A DNA stretch of 5,110 nt from Candidatus Rokuibacteriota bacterium. GTDB lineage: Bacteria; Methylomirabilota; Methylomirabilia; Rokubacteriales; CSP1-6. Position numbers and translations under genes: made by a program. Position 1 is the stretch's first letter. Each line of letters starts with the position of its first letter. Where the stretch lies: NCBI GenBank assembly GCA_003221435.1, contig QHRS01000283.1, positions 1 to 5,110 on the forward strand. Direction: 5' to 3'. The notes beneath the pieces are model-generated. The model saw only the letters and a program-made list of their open reading frames with translations, was not told where the DNA came from and searched no databases. Positions 1 to 5,110 of this stretch are shown one piece after another.

Positions 1-1
1 G

Positions 2-202
2 CCCGACGACCTGATCGAGCTGTACAAGACCTTCCCCGTCGACTTGCCGAAGCACAACGGCGACGACTCGTGGACGCTGCCCATGCCGGCACGCTTCGTA
101 ATCGACCGGCAAGGGATCATCCGCTGGCGGGACGTCGATCCAGACTACACGACGCGCCCGGAGCCGGCCGACACGGTGGTGGCCCTGCGGGCCCTGGGGT
201 AG
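2..202 (+). CDS. Peroxiredoxin-like protein (AhpC/TSA, thioredoxin fold), C-terminal fragment
   Basis: The left edge of the window cuts into this gene. The visible frame gives 66 residues and then TAG at 200-202. The translation contains GDDSWTLPMPARFVIDRQG followed by IIRWRDVDPDYTTRPEP. This is the last part of a thioredoxin-fold AhpC/TSA domain: the cis-Pro region before a beta strand (PARFVID), the turn (RQG) and the next strand (IIRW), then a C-terminal helix. Family members of this type are usually about 200 residues, so roughly two thirds, including the peroxidatic Cys, lies upstream and cannot be checked. Such proteins reduce hydroperoxides in the cytoplasm using a thiol donor; that role is inferred from the family. 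No cysteine is present in the visible part, so any resolving Cys must lie in the missing part or be absent. A thioredoxin-like oxidoreductase of another subgroup is the main alternative. Confidence 0.8.
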   Translation, partial: PDDLIELYKTFPVDLPKHNGDDSWTLPMPARFVIDRQGIIRWRDVDPDYTTRPEPADTVVALRALG

Positions 203-212
203 CCGCTGCTCA

Positions 213-264
213 GCGCTCCGCCAACTAGTCAGAGCGCCGATCGAGCGGGTCTCCAGTTGGAGAC
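213..264 (+). other. Two tandem hairpins after the peroxiredoxin gene, possible transcription end
   Basis: The first hairpin pairs GCGCTC (213-218) with GAGCGC (232-237) across a 13-base loop. The second pairs GTCTCC (249-254) with GGAGAC (259-264) across the 4-base loop AGTT. Both lie within about 60 bases of the peroxiredoxin stop codon, where a transcription terminator would be expected. Neither is followed by a run of T, so they are not classical intrinsic terminators. They could be weak or Rho-assisted terminators, RNA-stabilising hairpins, or chance in GC-rich sequence. Confidence 0.3.
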
Positions 265-410
265 GAATTCACCGCCGAGGAGGCGTGTCTCCCGACTTCT
301 ATCCGCAGGCGAGGTTCAGAGAAATCGTCGCCTGCGATACCAGCTTTCGGCTAGAGTTTCCGCCGGAAGAGAACGGATGGCCAGGACCGCCGCGCACCGA
401 ATTACCAGGG

Positions 411-449
411 CCGGTGTCGCCGAAGTAGCGGCGTCGGGAGCGACACCGG
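411..449. repeat. Perfect 10-base inverted repeat upstream of the glycosylase gene
   Basis: CCGGTGTCGC at 411-420 is the exact reverse complement of GCGACACCGG at 440-449, with 19 bases between. A second, shorter pairing, CGCCG (418-422) with CGGCG (429-433), sits inside and overlaps the left arm, so the two stems exclude each other. The repeat lies about 100 bases before the glycosylase start. It could be an operator for a dimeric regulator or an RNA hairpin. There is no T tract after it. GC-rich DNA produces such repeats by chance fairly often, so function is not established. Confidence 0.4.
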
Positions 450-546
450 TGCGGGTCGACCGCGCGTCGCCCGCGGGCGCAGCCATGTTCAACACCCGCT
501 TCGTGGATGGCGCGCCGATCGCGGGGTCGCGCGACGAGCGCCGTCC

Positions 547-1167
547 GTGACGACCGCGGCGCACCGTCATCTCGCGCGCGACCCCGTCATGCGCCGGCTC
601 ATCCGCCGCCACGGTCCGTGCGGGATCGCGCCCAGCCGGTCTTCGCCCTACGAGGCGCTGACGCGGGCCGTCGCCCACCAGCAGCTGAACGGCCGCGCCG
701 CCCGGACCATCCTCGCGCGCTTCGTCGCGCTCTTCGGCAGCGGGCGCTTCCCCAAGCCGGCGGCTGTCGTGGCCGCGCACCCAGCCACCTTGCGGCGGGC
801 GGGCTTCTCGCGGGCGAAGGTCCGCTCTCTCAAGGACATCGCGCGGCATGTGCTCGCGGGCACGGTGCCGACACGCCGGGCGGCCGCGCGGTTGGGCGAC
901 GAGGAGATCATCGAGCGGCTCGTCACGATCCGCGGCGTCGGCCGGTGGACCGTGGAGATGCTCCTGATCTTCACGCTCGGACGCCCCGACGTGCTGCCGG
1001 TGGACGACTTCGGCGTTCGCGAGGGCTATCGCCGCGCCTACGGAAAGCGCGCCCGTCCGACGCCGAAGGCCCTGCGGGCGTATGGCGAGCGCTGGAAGCC
1101 GCATCGCTCGGCGGCGGCGTGGTATCTCTGGCGCGCGGCGAACGAACCGCGGAGGAAGCCCGGCTAG
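547..1167 (+). CDS. alkA: DNA-3-methyladenine glycosylase II (AlkA-type, HhH-GPD)
   Basis: A 206-residue HhH-GPD base-excision repair enzyme that removes alkylated bases such as 3-methyladenine from DNA, leaving an abasic site. The core begins around residue 33 with AVAHQQLNGRAARTIL, the usual Gln-Gln-Leu helix of this family. The helix-hairpin-helix motif is IRGVGRWTVEMLL at about 128-140, with the DNA-contacting G-V-G turn. The catalytic aspartate lies in LPVDDFGVREG at 150-160; D154 best matches E. coli AlkA D238. The C-terminal block LRAYGERWKPHRSAAAWYLW closely follows the E. coli AlkA end (RRYAERWKPWRS). The four-Cys iron-sulfur cluster of endonuclease III is absent, which argues against Nth or MutY. 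It is shorter than E. coli AlkA (282 residues) and lacks that protein's N-terminal domain, as do many bacterial and yeast homologues. GTG at 547 is the first start codon after an in-frame stop at 352; its ribosome binding site is weak. It stands alone, with no Ada or AlkB gene adjacent. Confidence 0.92.
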   Translation: MTTAAHRHLARDPVMRRLIRRHGPCGIAPSRSSPYEALTRAVAHQQLNGRAARTILARFVALFGSGRFPKPAAVVAAHPATLRRAGFSRAKVRSLKDIARHVLAGTVPTRRAAARLGDEEIIERLVTIRGVGRWTVEMLLIFTLGRPDVLPVDDFGVREGYRRAYGKRARPTPKALRAYGERWKPHRSAAAWYLWRAANEPRRKPG

Positions 1168-1216
1168 GCTCAAACACGCCCGAACTGGCTCAGAAACGCC
1201 ACCATAATTGGAAGCG

Positions 1217-1257
1217 CGAAACGCACACGCGGCGAGTGCCGATGTCTGCGCGTTTCG
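1217..1257 (+). other. Inverted repeat downstream of the glycosylase gene
   Basis: CGAAACGC (1217-1224) is the reverse complement of GCGTTTCG (1250-1257), with 25 bases between the arms. Two further pairs (CA 1226-1227 with TG 1247-1248) extend it after one mismatch. It begins about 50 bases after the glycosylase stop, so it may mark the end of that transcript. No T run follows it. A regulator-binding site is the alternative. Confidence 0.3.
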
Positions 1258-1386
1258 GCCCATCATGATCCGTCTACCCGCGGGGGGGCGCGTCGCGAAG
1301 TCCGCAAACGCGATGGTGGCCCCGGCGGGTCCCCTTCGCTATAGGCTCACGGTGCCCTCCGCAGCAGCGCGGAAACCCAGACCGCT

Positions 1387-1415
1387 TTGACAGCGATGCT
1401 CGAGTAGGGCATTGT
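1387..1415 (+). promoter_or_regulatory. Possible sigma-70-type promoter for the leader ORF and cyclase
   Basis: TTGACA at 1387-1392 is a perfect consensus -35 hexamer. With the optimal 17-base spacer the -10 position holds CATTGT (1410-1415), which matches the consensus at only three of six positions. Transcription from here would start near 1422, about 55 bases before the small ORF at 1477. The location suits a promoter for the cyclase gene, but the poor -10 box and the GC-rich host, whose promoters often diverge from consensus, keep this tentative. Confidence 0.3.
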
Positions 1416-1466
1416 CCGGGGCGGGCGGCCGGCCCTCAGTCGGACGCCGCGAGTCGACTACCAGAC

Positions 1467-1472
1467 GAGGGA
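1467..1472 (+). promoter_or_regulatory. Ribosome binding site of the 14-codon leader ORF
   Basis: GAGGGA at 1467-1472 contains the GAGG core complementary to the 3' end of 16S rRNA. It lies about five bases before ATG 1477, an ideal distance. It is the best start signal in this part of the window and favours initiation at the small ORF rather than directly at the cyclase GTG, whose own GAGGAG (1498-1503) is 14 bases away. Confidence 0.55.
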
Positions 1473-1476
1473 AGCC

Positions 1477-1521
1477 ATGCACTTCGGGATCTTCGTCGAG
1501 GAGCGGCGGCCATATCGGTGA
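1477..1521 (+). CDS. 14-codon leader ORF, resembles the start of a luciferase-like monooxygenase
   Basis: ATG at 1477 opens a frame of 14 residues, MHFGIFVEERRPYR, ending at TGA 1519-1521. Three things make it more than a random short frame: a well-spaced GAGGGA ribosome binding site, a stop codon overlapping the next gene's start as GTGA (1518-1521), which is typical of translational coupling, and its sequence. MxFGIFxEE is the common N-terminal beta strand of luciferase-like (F420- or flavin-dependent) monooxygenases. That resemblance is from memory of the family and rests on about nine residues. It may therefore be the stub of a monooxygenase gene whose remainder was lost when the cyclase gene became joined to it, or a genuine short leader that sets cyclase translation. 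The peptide itself is too short to be an enzyme. Confidence 0.4.
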   Translation: MHFGIFVEERRPYR

Positions 1522-4500
1522 CCTGCCCTTCCTGCGGACACGAGAACCCAGCCGGGGCGAGGTTCTGCAACGGCTGCGGCGCACGCTTGGCGGTGCCGAC
1601 GACCACCCCCGAGCCGCGCTCCTACACGCCGCGCCACCTCGTCGAGAAGATCCTCGCCTCCAAGAGCGCGCTCGAGGGCGAGCGCAAGCCGGTCACCGTT
1701 CTCTTCGCCGACGTCGCGCGCTCAATGGAGCTCGCCGAGCGCGTCGATCCCGAGGACTGGCATCGCCTGCTCGATCGCCTCTTCCGAATCCTCGCGGACG
1801 GCGTCCACCGTTACGAGGGAACCATCAACCAGTACACCGGCGATGGCATCATGGCGCTCTTCGGCGCCCCGATCGCCCACGAGGACCACGCCCAGCGCGC
1901 CTGCGCGGCCGCGCTCGAGATGGCGCGCGCGCTCGGGGCGCTCGCCGACGACGTGCGGCGCGAGCGCGGGCTCGATTTCGCGGTCCGGATGGGCCTCAAC
2001 TCGGGCGAGGTCGTCGTCGGGCGAATCGGCGACGACCTGCGCATGGATTACACGGCGCAGGGGCACGTCGTCGGGCTCGCCGCTCGGGTGCAGCAGCTGG
2101 CGCCGCCGGGCGGCATCAGCGTGACGGAGCAGACCGCGCGGCTCGTGTCGGGGTTCTTCGACCTCTTCGATCGCGGGGAGCAGAGTCTCAAGGGCGCGAG
2201 CGTTCCCGTGCGGGTGTTCGACCTGCGGGGCCCGGGTCCGATCCGGAGCCGCCTCGAGCGCTCACAGGCGCGTGGCTTCTCGCGCTTCGTCGGCCGCGAG
2301 CGCGAACTCGCGCTGCTCGAGCGGGCTCTGCGCGACGCGCAGTCCGGTCGACCGAAGGTCATCCTGATCACCGCGGAGCCGGGCGCGGGAAAGAGCCGTC
2401 TCTGTCACGAGTTCGTCGAGCGCTCCCGCGGCGCGGCGCTCCACTACGCCCGCGCGCTCTCCCATGGGCGTACGCTCCCCTTCCACGTGATCGTCGAGCT
2501 GGCGCGCGGTCTCTTCGGCGTCGACGAGGGCGCGTCGGCGGCGGACGTCCGAGACGCCGTCGGGCGCGGGCTGGCGGGCGCGCAGGCGCTTGACCCGATC
2601 GCTCTGGGCTTCTGGCTCGAGCTTCTCGGGGCGCCCGATCCCGCGCTGGCTCCGTCGGAGCTGGAGCCCGAGGCGCGCTGCGCGCGTCTGTTCCAGTCAC
2701 TTCGCGATCTGGTTCAGGCTCGCGCTCGACGCGAGCCCACGTTGCTCTGGGTCGAGGACCTGCACTGGCTCGACCTTTTGGCTCCGCAGTCGGCCGGCAG
2801 CAGAACGTTGCTGCTCACGACCGCGCGCCCCGAGTATCGACCGGCGTGGTCCGCACGGGTCGAGCGTCTCGCGCTGGCGCCCCTCGCCTCCGAAGACGCC
2901 TCAACGTTGCTCGACGACTGGCTCGGGGCCGACCCCGCTCTGGCAACGCTCCGCTCCCGGATCGAAGGGCGTGCCCGCGGCAATCCCCTCTTCGTCGAAG
3001 AGATCGTTCGTTCGCTCGTCGAACGTGGCTCGCTGCGCGGCGAACGCGGTGCGTACGTGCCGGCCGCCCCGGTCGAGGAGATCGCGCTGCCGGAGACCGT
3101 TCAGGCTGTCCTCGCGTCGCGTATCGATCGGCTCTCGCAGCGCGACAAGGACGTGCTCCAGGCCGCGGCTGTAGTCGGACCAGACGTGCCGACGGAGCTC
3201 CTGCGCGATGTGGTCGAACTGCCGGGACCCGAGCTCGCCGCGTCGCTCGAGCGACTCGCGACGGCCGAGCTCCTCGGCCCCGCCGAGGCTTCGGGTGAGC
3301 GCGTCTTCCGGCATCCCCTCACGCACGAAGTGGCGTACCGCACGCAGCTCGTGGATCGCCGGCGCAGGACGCACGCGGGCGTCGCGCGAGCGCTGCTCGC
3401 GCTCCACGGACCCGCGGCCCCGACGCACGCCGCGCTCCTCGCCCATCACTTCGAGGAGGCAGGCGAGCACCTCGAGGCGGCGCGCTGGCACGAACGCGCG
3501 GGCCGGCGCGTCGCGCGCAGGGATCCTGCCGCCGGGGCGAGACACTGCCGTCGGGTCACGGAGCTCCTCGCCGACATTCCGGAGTCCCGCGAGGCCCTGG
3601 TGCTCCAGCTCACTTCGCGCATCGCGCTGCTCGAGATCGGCCGCATCGCCGGCATCGAAGAGCGCGAGTCACGGGACCTTTTCCAAGAGGCGCGGGCGGT
3701 CGCCGAGCGACTGGAAGATCGGGCCGGTCACGCGTTCTTGCTCGTGTCCTACGGACGCTTGTGCGGACTGGCGGGCGACGTGGCGCAGTACCTCGCGTGC
3801 GCGGAGCAAGCCGCGGAGCTCGCGGAGGGGGCCGACGACGCGGGGCTCGCGTTCGAGATGCACGCAGTGCTGGCGCACGCGCACCTCGCGGCCGGCCGCC
3901 TCAATCCCGCGCGGGCGATCGCCGAGCGAGCCCTGGCCGAGCTCGCGCGGGACGCCGGGCTGCGGGAGGCGCTCGGGCGTTCCACCGCACCCGCTCTCTG
4001 TCGTATCTGGTGGGCGCTGGCAAGCGCCTACCTGGGAAACGCGGAGGAAGCTCAGGTCGGCCTGGAAGCACTCCTTGCCGACGAGGAGGAGGGCGGACTC
4101 GAAGCCCTGTACGGGACGCACGGCTTCCTGTGCGAGGTGTTGCGGCTGCGGGGCGATCTCGCCGGCGCGCTCGCTCACGGCCGCCGTGCCGTCGAGATTG
4201 CGGAAGAGCGCGGAAGTCCGTTCTCGCGGGTCGAGGCCGCGACGTTTCTCGGCACAGCCGAGCTCGCCGCGGGCGACGTCGCCCGAGCCACGCGCGCGCT
4301 CGAGGCCGCGCTCGGGCTCGCGCGCAAGCGGCGGACCGCGCTGTTGTACGAGCCGCGCATCCTGGCGACGCTCGCCGACGCGAAGTTAGCCGCCGACGAC
4401 CGCTCCGGAGCCCGCGCGCTCCTTGTCGAGGCGCGCGAGTGCGTCGCGCGGGGACGGGGCTGGCGCCTCAGCGCCTGCGACGTCGAGCTGGCGCGGGCCC

Positions 4501-4661
4501 GCCTGCTTGCCTCAGAGACCGTCCTGGACCGCGCTGCGGTCGAGAGCGCGCTCGAGGCCGTCGATACCCTGGCGGCCGAACTGGGCGCGGCTCCCTACCG
4601 GCGGATGGCGGCACTCGAGCGCGCGCGCCTCGCTCAAATGGTCTCCGTCACGCCGCGCTAG
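1518..4661 (+). CDS. Zinc ribbon-class III nucleotide cyclase-STAND ATPase-TPR signalling protein
   Basis: A 1047-residue multidomain signal protein, probably cytoplasmic since no signal peptide or membrane segment is visible. Residues 1-22 form a zinc ribbon (C3, C6, C17, C20). Residues about 57-236 are a class III adenylate/guanylate cyclase domain: metal-binding Asp D65 (LFADV) and D109 (YTGDG) are 44 apart as in canonical cyclases, and R190 (LAAR) is kept. The Lys, specificity and Asn positions are Q105, T179 and G186. Residues about 255-500 are an AAA_16/STAND ATPase: FVGRERE, Walker A AEPGAGKS (286-293), Walker B TLLWVEDLHWLD (408-419), sensor-1-like TTARPEY and GNPLFVEE (488-495). Residues 500-620 look like a winged-helix region, and about 635-1047 are Ala/Leu-rich helical pairs of TPR type. 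This order resembles human soluble adenylyl cyclase; M. tuberculosis Rv0386 also joins a cyclase to an ATPase. The TPR part probably senses a partner and the ATPase gates the cyclase (inference). GTG 1518 is chosen because the zinc ribbon begins at once and no in-frame start lies just upstream. The substrate, ATP or GTP, cannot be read from the sequence. Confidence 0.9.
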   Translation: MTCPSCGHENPAGARFCNGCGARLAVPTTTPEPRSYTPRHLVEKILASKSALEGERKPVTVLFADVARSMELAERVDPEDWHRLLDRLFRILADGVHRYEGTINQYTGDGIMALFGAPIAHEDHAQRACAAALEMARALGALADDVRRERGLDFAVRMGLNSGEVVVGRIGDDLRMDYTAQGHVVGLAARVQQLAPPGGISVTEQTARLVSGFFDLFDRGEQSLKGASVPVRVFDLRGPGPIRSRLERSQARGFSRFVGRERELALLERALRDAQSGRPKVILITAEPGAGKSRLCHEFVERSRGAALHYARALSHGRTLPFHVIVELARGLFGVDEGASAADVRDAVGRGLAGAQALDPIALGFWLELLGAPDPALAPSELEPEARCARLFQSLRDLVQARARREPTLLWVEDLHWLDLLAPQSAGSRTLLLTTARPEYRPAWSARVERLALAPLASEDASTLLDDWLGADPALATLRSRIEGRARGNPLFVEEIVRSLVERGSLRGERGAYVPAAPVEEIALPETVQAVLASRIDRLSQRDKDVLQAAAVVGPDVPTELLRDVVELPGPELAASLERLATAELLGPAEASGERVFRHPLTHEVAYRTQLVDRRRRTHAGVARALLALHGPAAPTHAALLAHHFEEAGEHLEAARWHERAGRRVARRDPAAGARHCRRVTELLADIPESREALVLQLTSRIALLEIGRIAGIEERESRDLFQEARAVAERLEDRAGHAFLLVSYGRLCGLAGDVAQYLACAEQAAELAEGADDAGLAFEMHAVLAHAHLAAGRLNPARAIAERALAELARDAGLREALGRSTAPALCRIWWALASAYLGNAEEAQVGLEALLADEEEGGLEALYGTHGFLCEVLRLRGDLAGALAHGRRAVEIAEERGSPFSRVEAATFLGTAELAAGDVARATRALEAALGLARKRRTALLYEPRILATLADAKLAADDRSGARALLVEARECVARGRGWRLSACDVELARARLLASETVLDRAAVESALEAVDTLAAELGAAPYRRMAALERARLAQMVSVTPR

Positions 4662-4789
4662 CCCAAGTCCTGCCGAGCTATCACGAAGCGGTCGTGACGC
4701 CTAAGTACCGAACGGCTCGATGCCCACCTCGCTCAGCGGAGCAACGACGATCGGGCACTGCGTAGATACGGCCCCCCCTCGCCCGTGGT
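4662..4789. other. Convergent intergenic region with a hairpin
   Basis: The cyclase gene and the esterase gene point towards each other across these 128 bases. TCACGA (4681-4686) pairs exactly with TCGTGA (4692-4697) over the five-base loop AGCGG, 19 bases after the cyclase stop. This could end transcription from either side, but no T run flanks it on either strand. A 10-base direct repeat, TCAGCGGAGC, occurs at 4733-4742 and again at 4790-4799, where the second copy forms the last codons and stop of the esterase. No coding frame here is convincing. Confidence 0.4.
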
Positions 4790-5110
4790 TCAGCGGAGCG
4801 CCTGGCGGAGCGAGGCGGCGACGAGAGAGATGGCATGACCCGCGGTGTCGATGAGTCGCCCCATCGGCACGAACCCGTGGATCATCCCGCCGTAGCACAC
4901 AGAGTCCACGCGCACCCCCGCGTCCCGCAACCTCTCGGCGTAGGCCTCACCCTCGTCGCGCAGCGGATCGAACCCCGCGGTGACGATCAGGGCCGGCGGC
5001 AACCCGGCGAGCGACCGCGCCCGAATCGGTGACGCACGCCAATCGGCAGCCTCGTCCCCGGCGTTCAGGTAGTGCGCGATGAACCAGCGCATCCCCTCGC
5101 GCGTGAGGAG
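4790..5110 (-). CDS. Alpha/beta hydrolase fold-3 esterase/lipase, C-terminal part
   Basis: The visible 106 residues are the C-terminal third of an HSL-type (alpha/beta hydrolase fold-3) carboxylesterase, which hydrolyses short acyl esters by a Ser-Asp-His triad. The sequence runs LLTREGMRWFIAHYL, then ASPIRA..LAGLPPALIVTAGFDPLRDEG, then GGMIHGFVPM and a final helix. The catalytic Asp is the D of GFDPLRDEG (codon 4967-4969) and the catalytic His is that of MIHGF (codon 4877-4879). The HGGG oxyanion hole and GDSAGG nucleophile motif lie beyond the right edge. The frame stays open to base 5110 and the residues before the Met at 5090-5092 (LLTREG) match the family, so that Met is internal and not the start. 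The stop is TGA, complement of 4790-4792. Family members are about 300-320 residues. The substrate cannot be told. It is convergent with the cyclase gene and so transcribed separately. Confidence 0.9.
   Translation of the reverse strand, partial: LLTREGMRWFIAHYLNAGDEAADWRASPIRARSLAGLPPALIVTAGFDPLRDEGEAYAERLRDAGVRVDSVCYGGMIHGFVPMGRLIDTAGHAISLVAASLRQALR

Larger units (their letters stand above)
203..546. other. Intergenic region with three inverted repeats, no convincing gene
   Basis: This 344-base stretch separates the peroxiredoxin fragment from the glycosylase gene. It holds two small hairpins just after the peroxiredoxin stop (213-237 and 249-264) and a perfect 10-base inverted repeat at 411-449. 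There is a strong purine-rich GAGGAGG at 277-283, but the nearest start codon in range (GTG at 285) is only one base away, too close for normal initiation. Open frames cross the region, as expected in GC-rich DNA, but none resembles a known protein. No clear sigma-70-type promoter pair was found for the glycosylase gene, though its promoter presumably lies here. Confidence 0.6.
1168..1476. other. Intergenic region between glycosylase and cyclase, no convincing gene
   Basis: This 309-base stretch follows the glycosylase stop. It contains an inverted repeat (1217-1257), an 8-base palindrome ATCATGAT (1262-1269), a TATAGG hexamer at 1340-1345 with no matching -35 box, and a possible promoter starting at 1387. 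Short open frames cross it, for example a 41-codon ATG frame from 1265 ending at TGA 1388-1390, but the predicted peptides are Ala/Arg/Pro-rich, have no good ribosome binding site and resemble nothing known. The ribosome binding site for the downstream small ORF lies at its right end. Confidence 0.6.

Noticed and set aside
257..550. A 97-codon TTG-start frame ending in a GTGA overlap with the glycosylase start
   Set aside because: The overlap is suggestive, but there is no ribosome binding site at the TTG, and the peptide is Arg/Ala-rich and unrecognised. GC-rich spacers often give frames of this length.
316..1266. A 316-residue open frame on the - strand covering the glycosylase gene
   Set aside because: It is antisense to a clear AlkA homologue. 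Its peptide is Arg/Ala/Pro-rich with no recognisable domain, as expected from antisense frames in GC-rich genes.
507..1268. A 253-residue + strand frame overlapping the glycosylase gene
   Set aside because: The peptide is Arg/Pro/Gly-rich with no motif, while the overlapping frame encodes a complete HhH-GPD enzyme.
1208..1390. Short frames in the spacer between glycosylase and cyclase (TTG 1208 or ATG 1265, ending at 1390)
   Set aside because: No ribosome binding site, low-complexity Ala/Arg/Pro composition and no resemblance to a known protein.
1412..2593. A 393-codon + strand frame overlapping the first third of the cyclase gene
   Set aside because: Its peptide is dominated by Arg, Gly and Ala runs. 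The overlapping frame carries intact zinc ribbon, cyclase and Walker motifs.
3208..4389. A 393-codon + strand frame inside the TPR part of the cyclase gene
   Set aside because: It is Ser/Arg-rich and has no domain; the cyclase frame runs through without interruption and keeps regular helical Ala/Leu patterns.
4733..4799. The 10-base direct repeat TCAGCGGAGC at 4733-4742 and 4790-4799 as a possible attachment or insertion duplication
   Set aside because: No mobile gene lies between the copies, they are only 57 bases apart, and one copy is simply the end of the esterase coding sequence. Chance is the likeliest explanation.

Overview
The window is a very GC-rich stretch of bacterial chromosome with strongly GC-biased third codon positions and GTG starts. 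The gene families and this composition suggest a soil-type, high-GC bacterium, such as an actinobacterium, a myxobacterium or deltaproteobacterium relative, or a Rokubacteria/Binatota-like metagenomic lineage. The sequence alone does not decide between them. No rRNA, tRNA, CRISPR array, insertion sequence or phage gene was seen.

Layout from left to right: (1) the 3' end of a peroxiredoxin-like (AhpC/TSA fold) gene on the + strand, ending at 202; (2) a 344-base spacer with several inverted repeats and no convincing gene; (3) a complete short-form AlkA-type DNA-3-methyladenine glycosylase at 547-1167 on the + strand; (4) a 309-base spacer with an inverted repeat and a possible promoter; (5) a 14-codon ORF at 1477-1521 with a good ribosome binding site, whose stop overlaps the start of the next gene as GTGA; (6) a 1047-residue signalling protein at 1518-4661 on the + strand, with a zinc ribbon, a class III nucleotide cyclase domain, a STAND/AAA-type ATPase and a long TPR-like helical tail; (7) a 128-base convergent intergenic region with a small hairpin; (8) the C-terminal third of an alpha/beta-hydrolase-fold esterase on the - strand, running off the right edge.

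The genes do not form an obvious pathway. The peroxiredoxin and the alkylation-repair glycosylase are both stress or damage functions, but 344 bases separate them. The large cyclase-ATPase-TPR protein dominates the window and resembles human soluble adenylyl cyclase and mycobacterial multidomain cyclases in domain order. Three things stand out. The cyclase catalytic pocket is non-canonical: both metal-binding Asp and the Arg are present, but the usual Lys and Asn are Gln and Gly. The ATPase looks short by about 8 residues between Walker B and sensor 1. The tiny upstream ORF reads like the first residues of a luciferase-like monooxygenase and appears positioned to couple translation into the cyclase. 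Nothing here amounts to a clear new biological system; the cyclase and its leader ORF are the items most worth checking.
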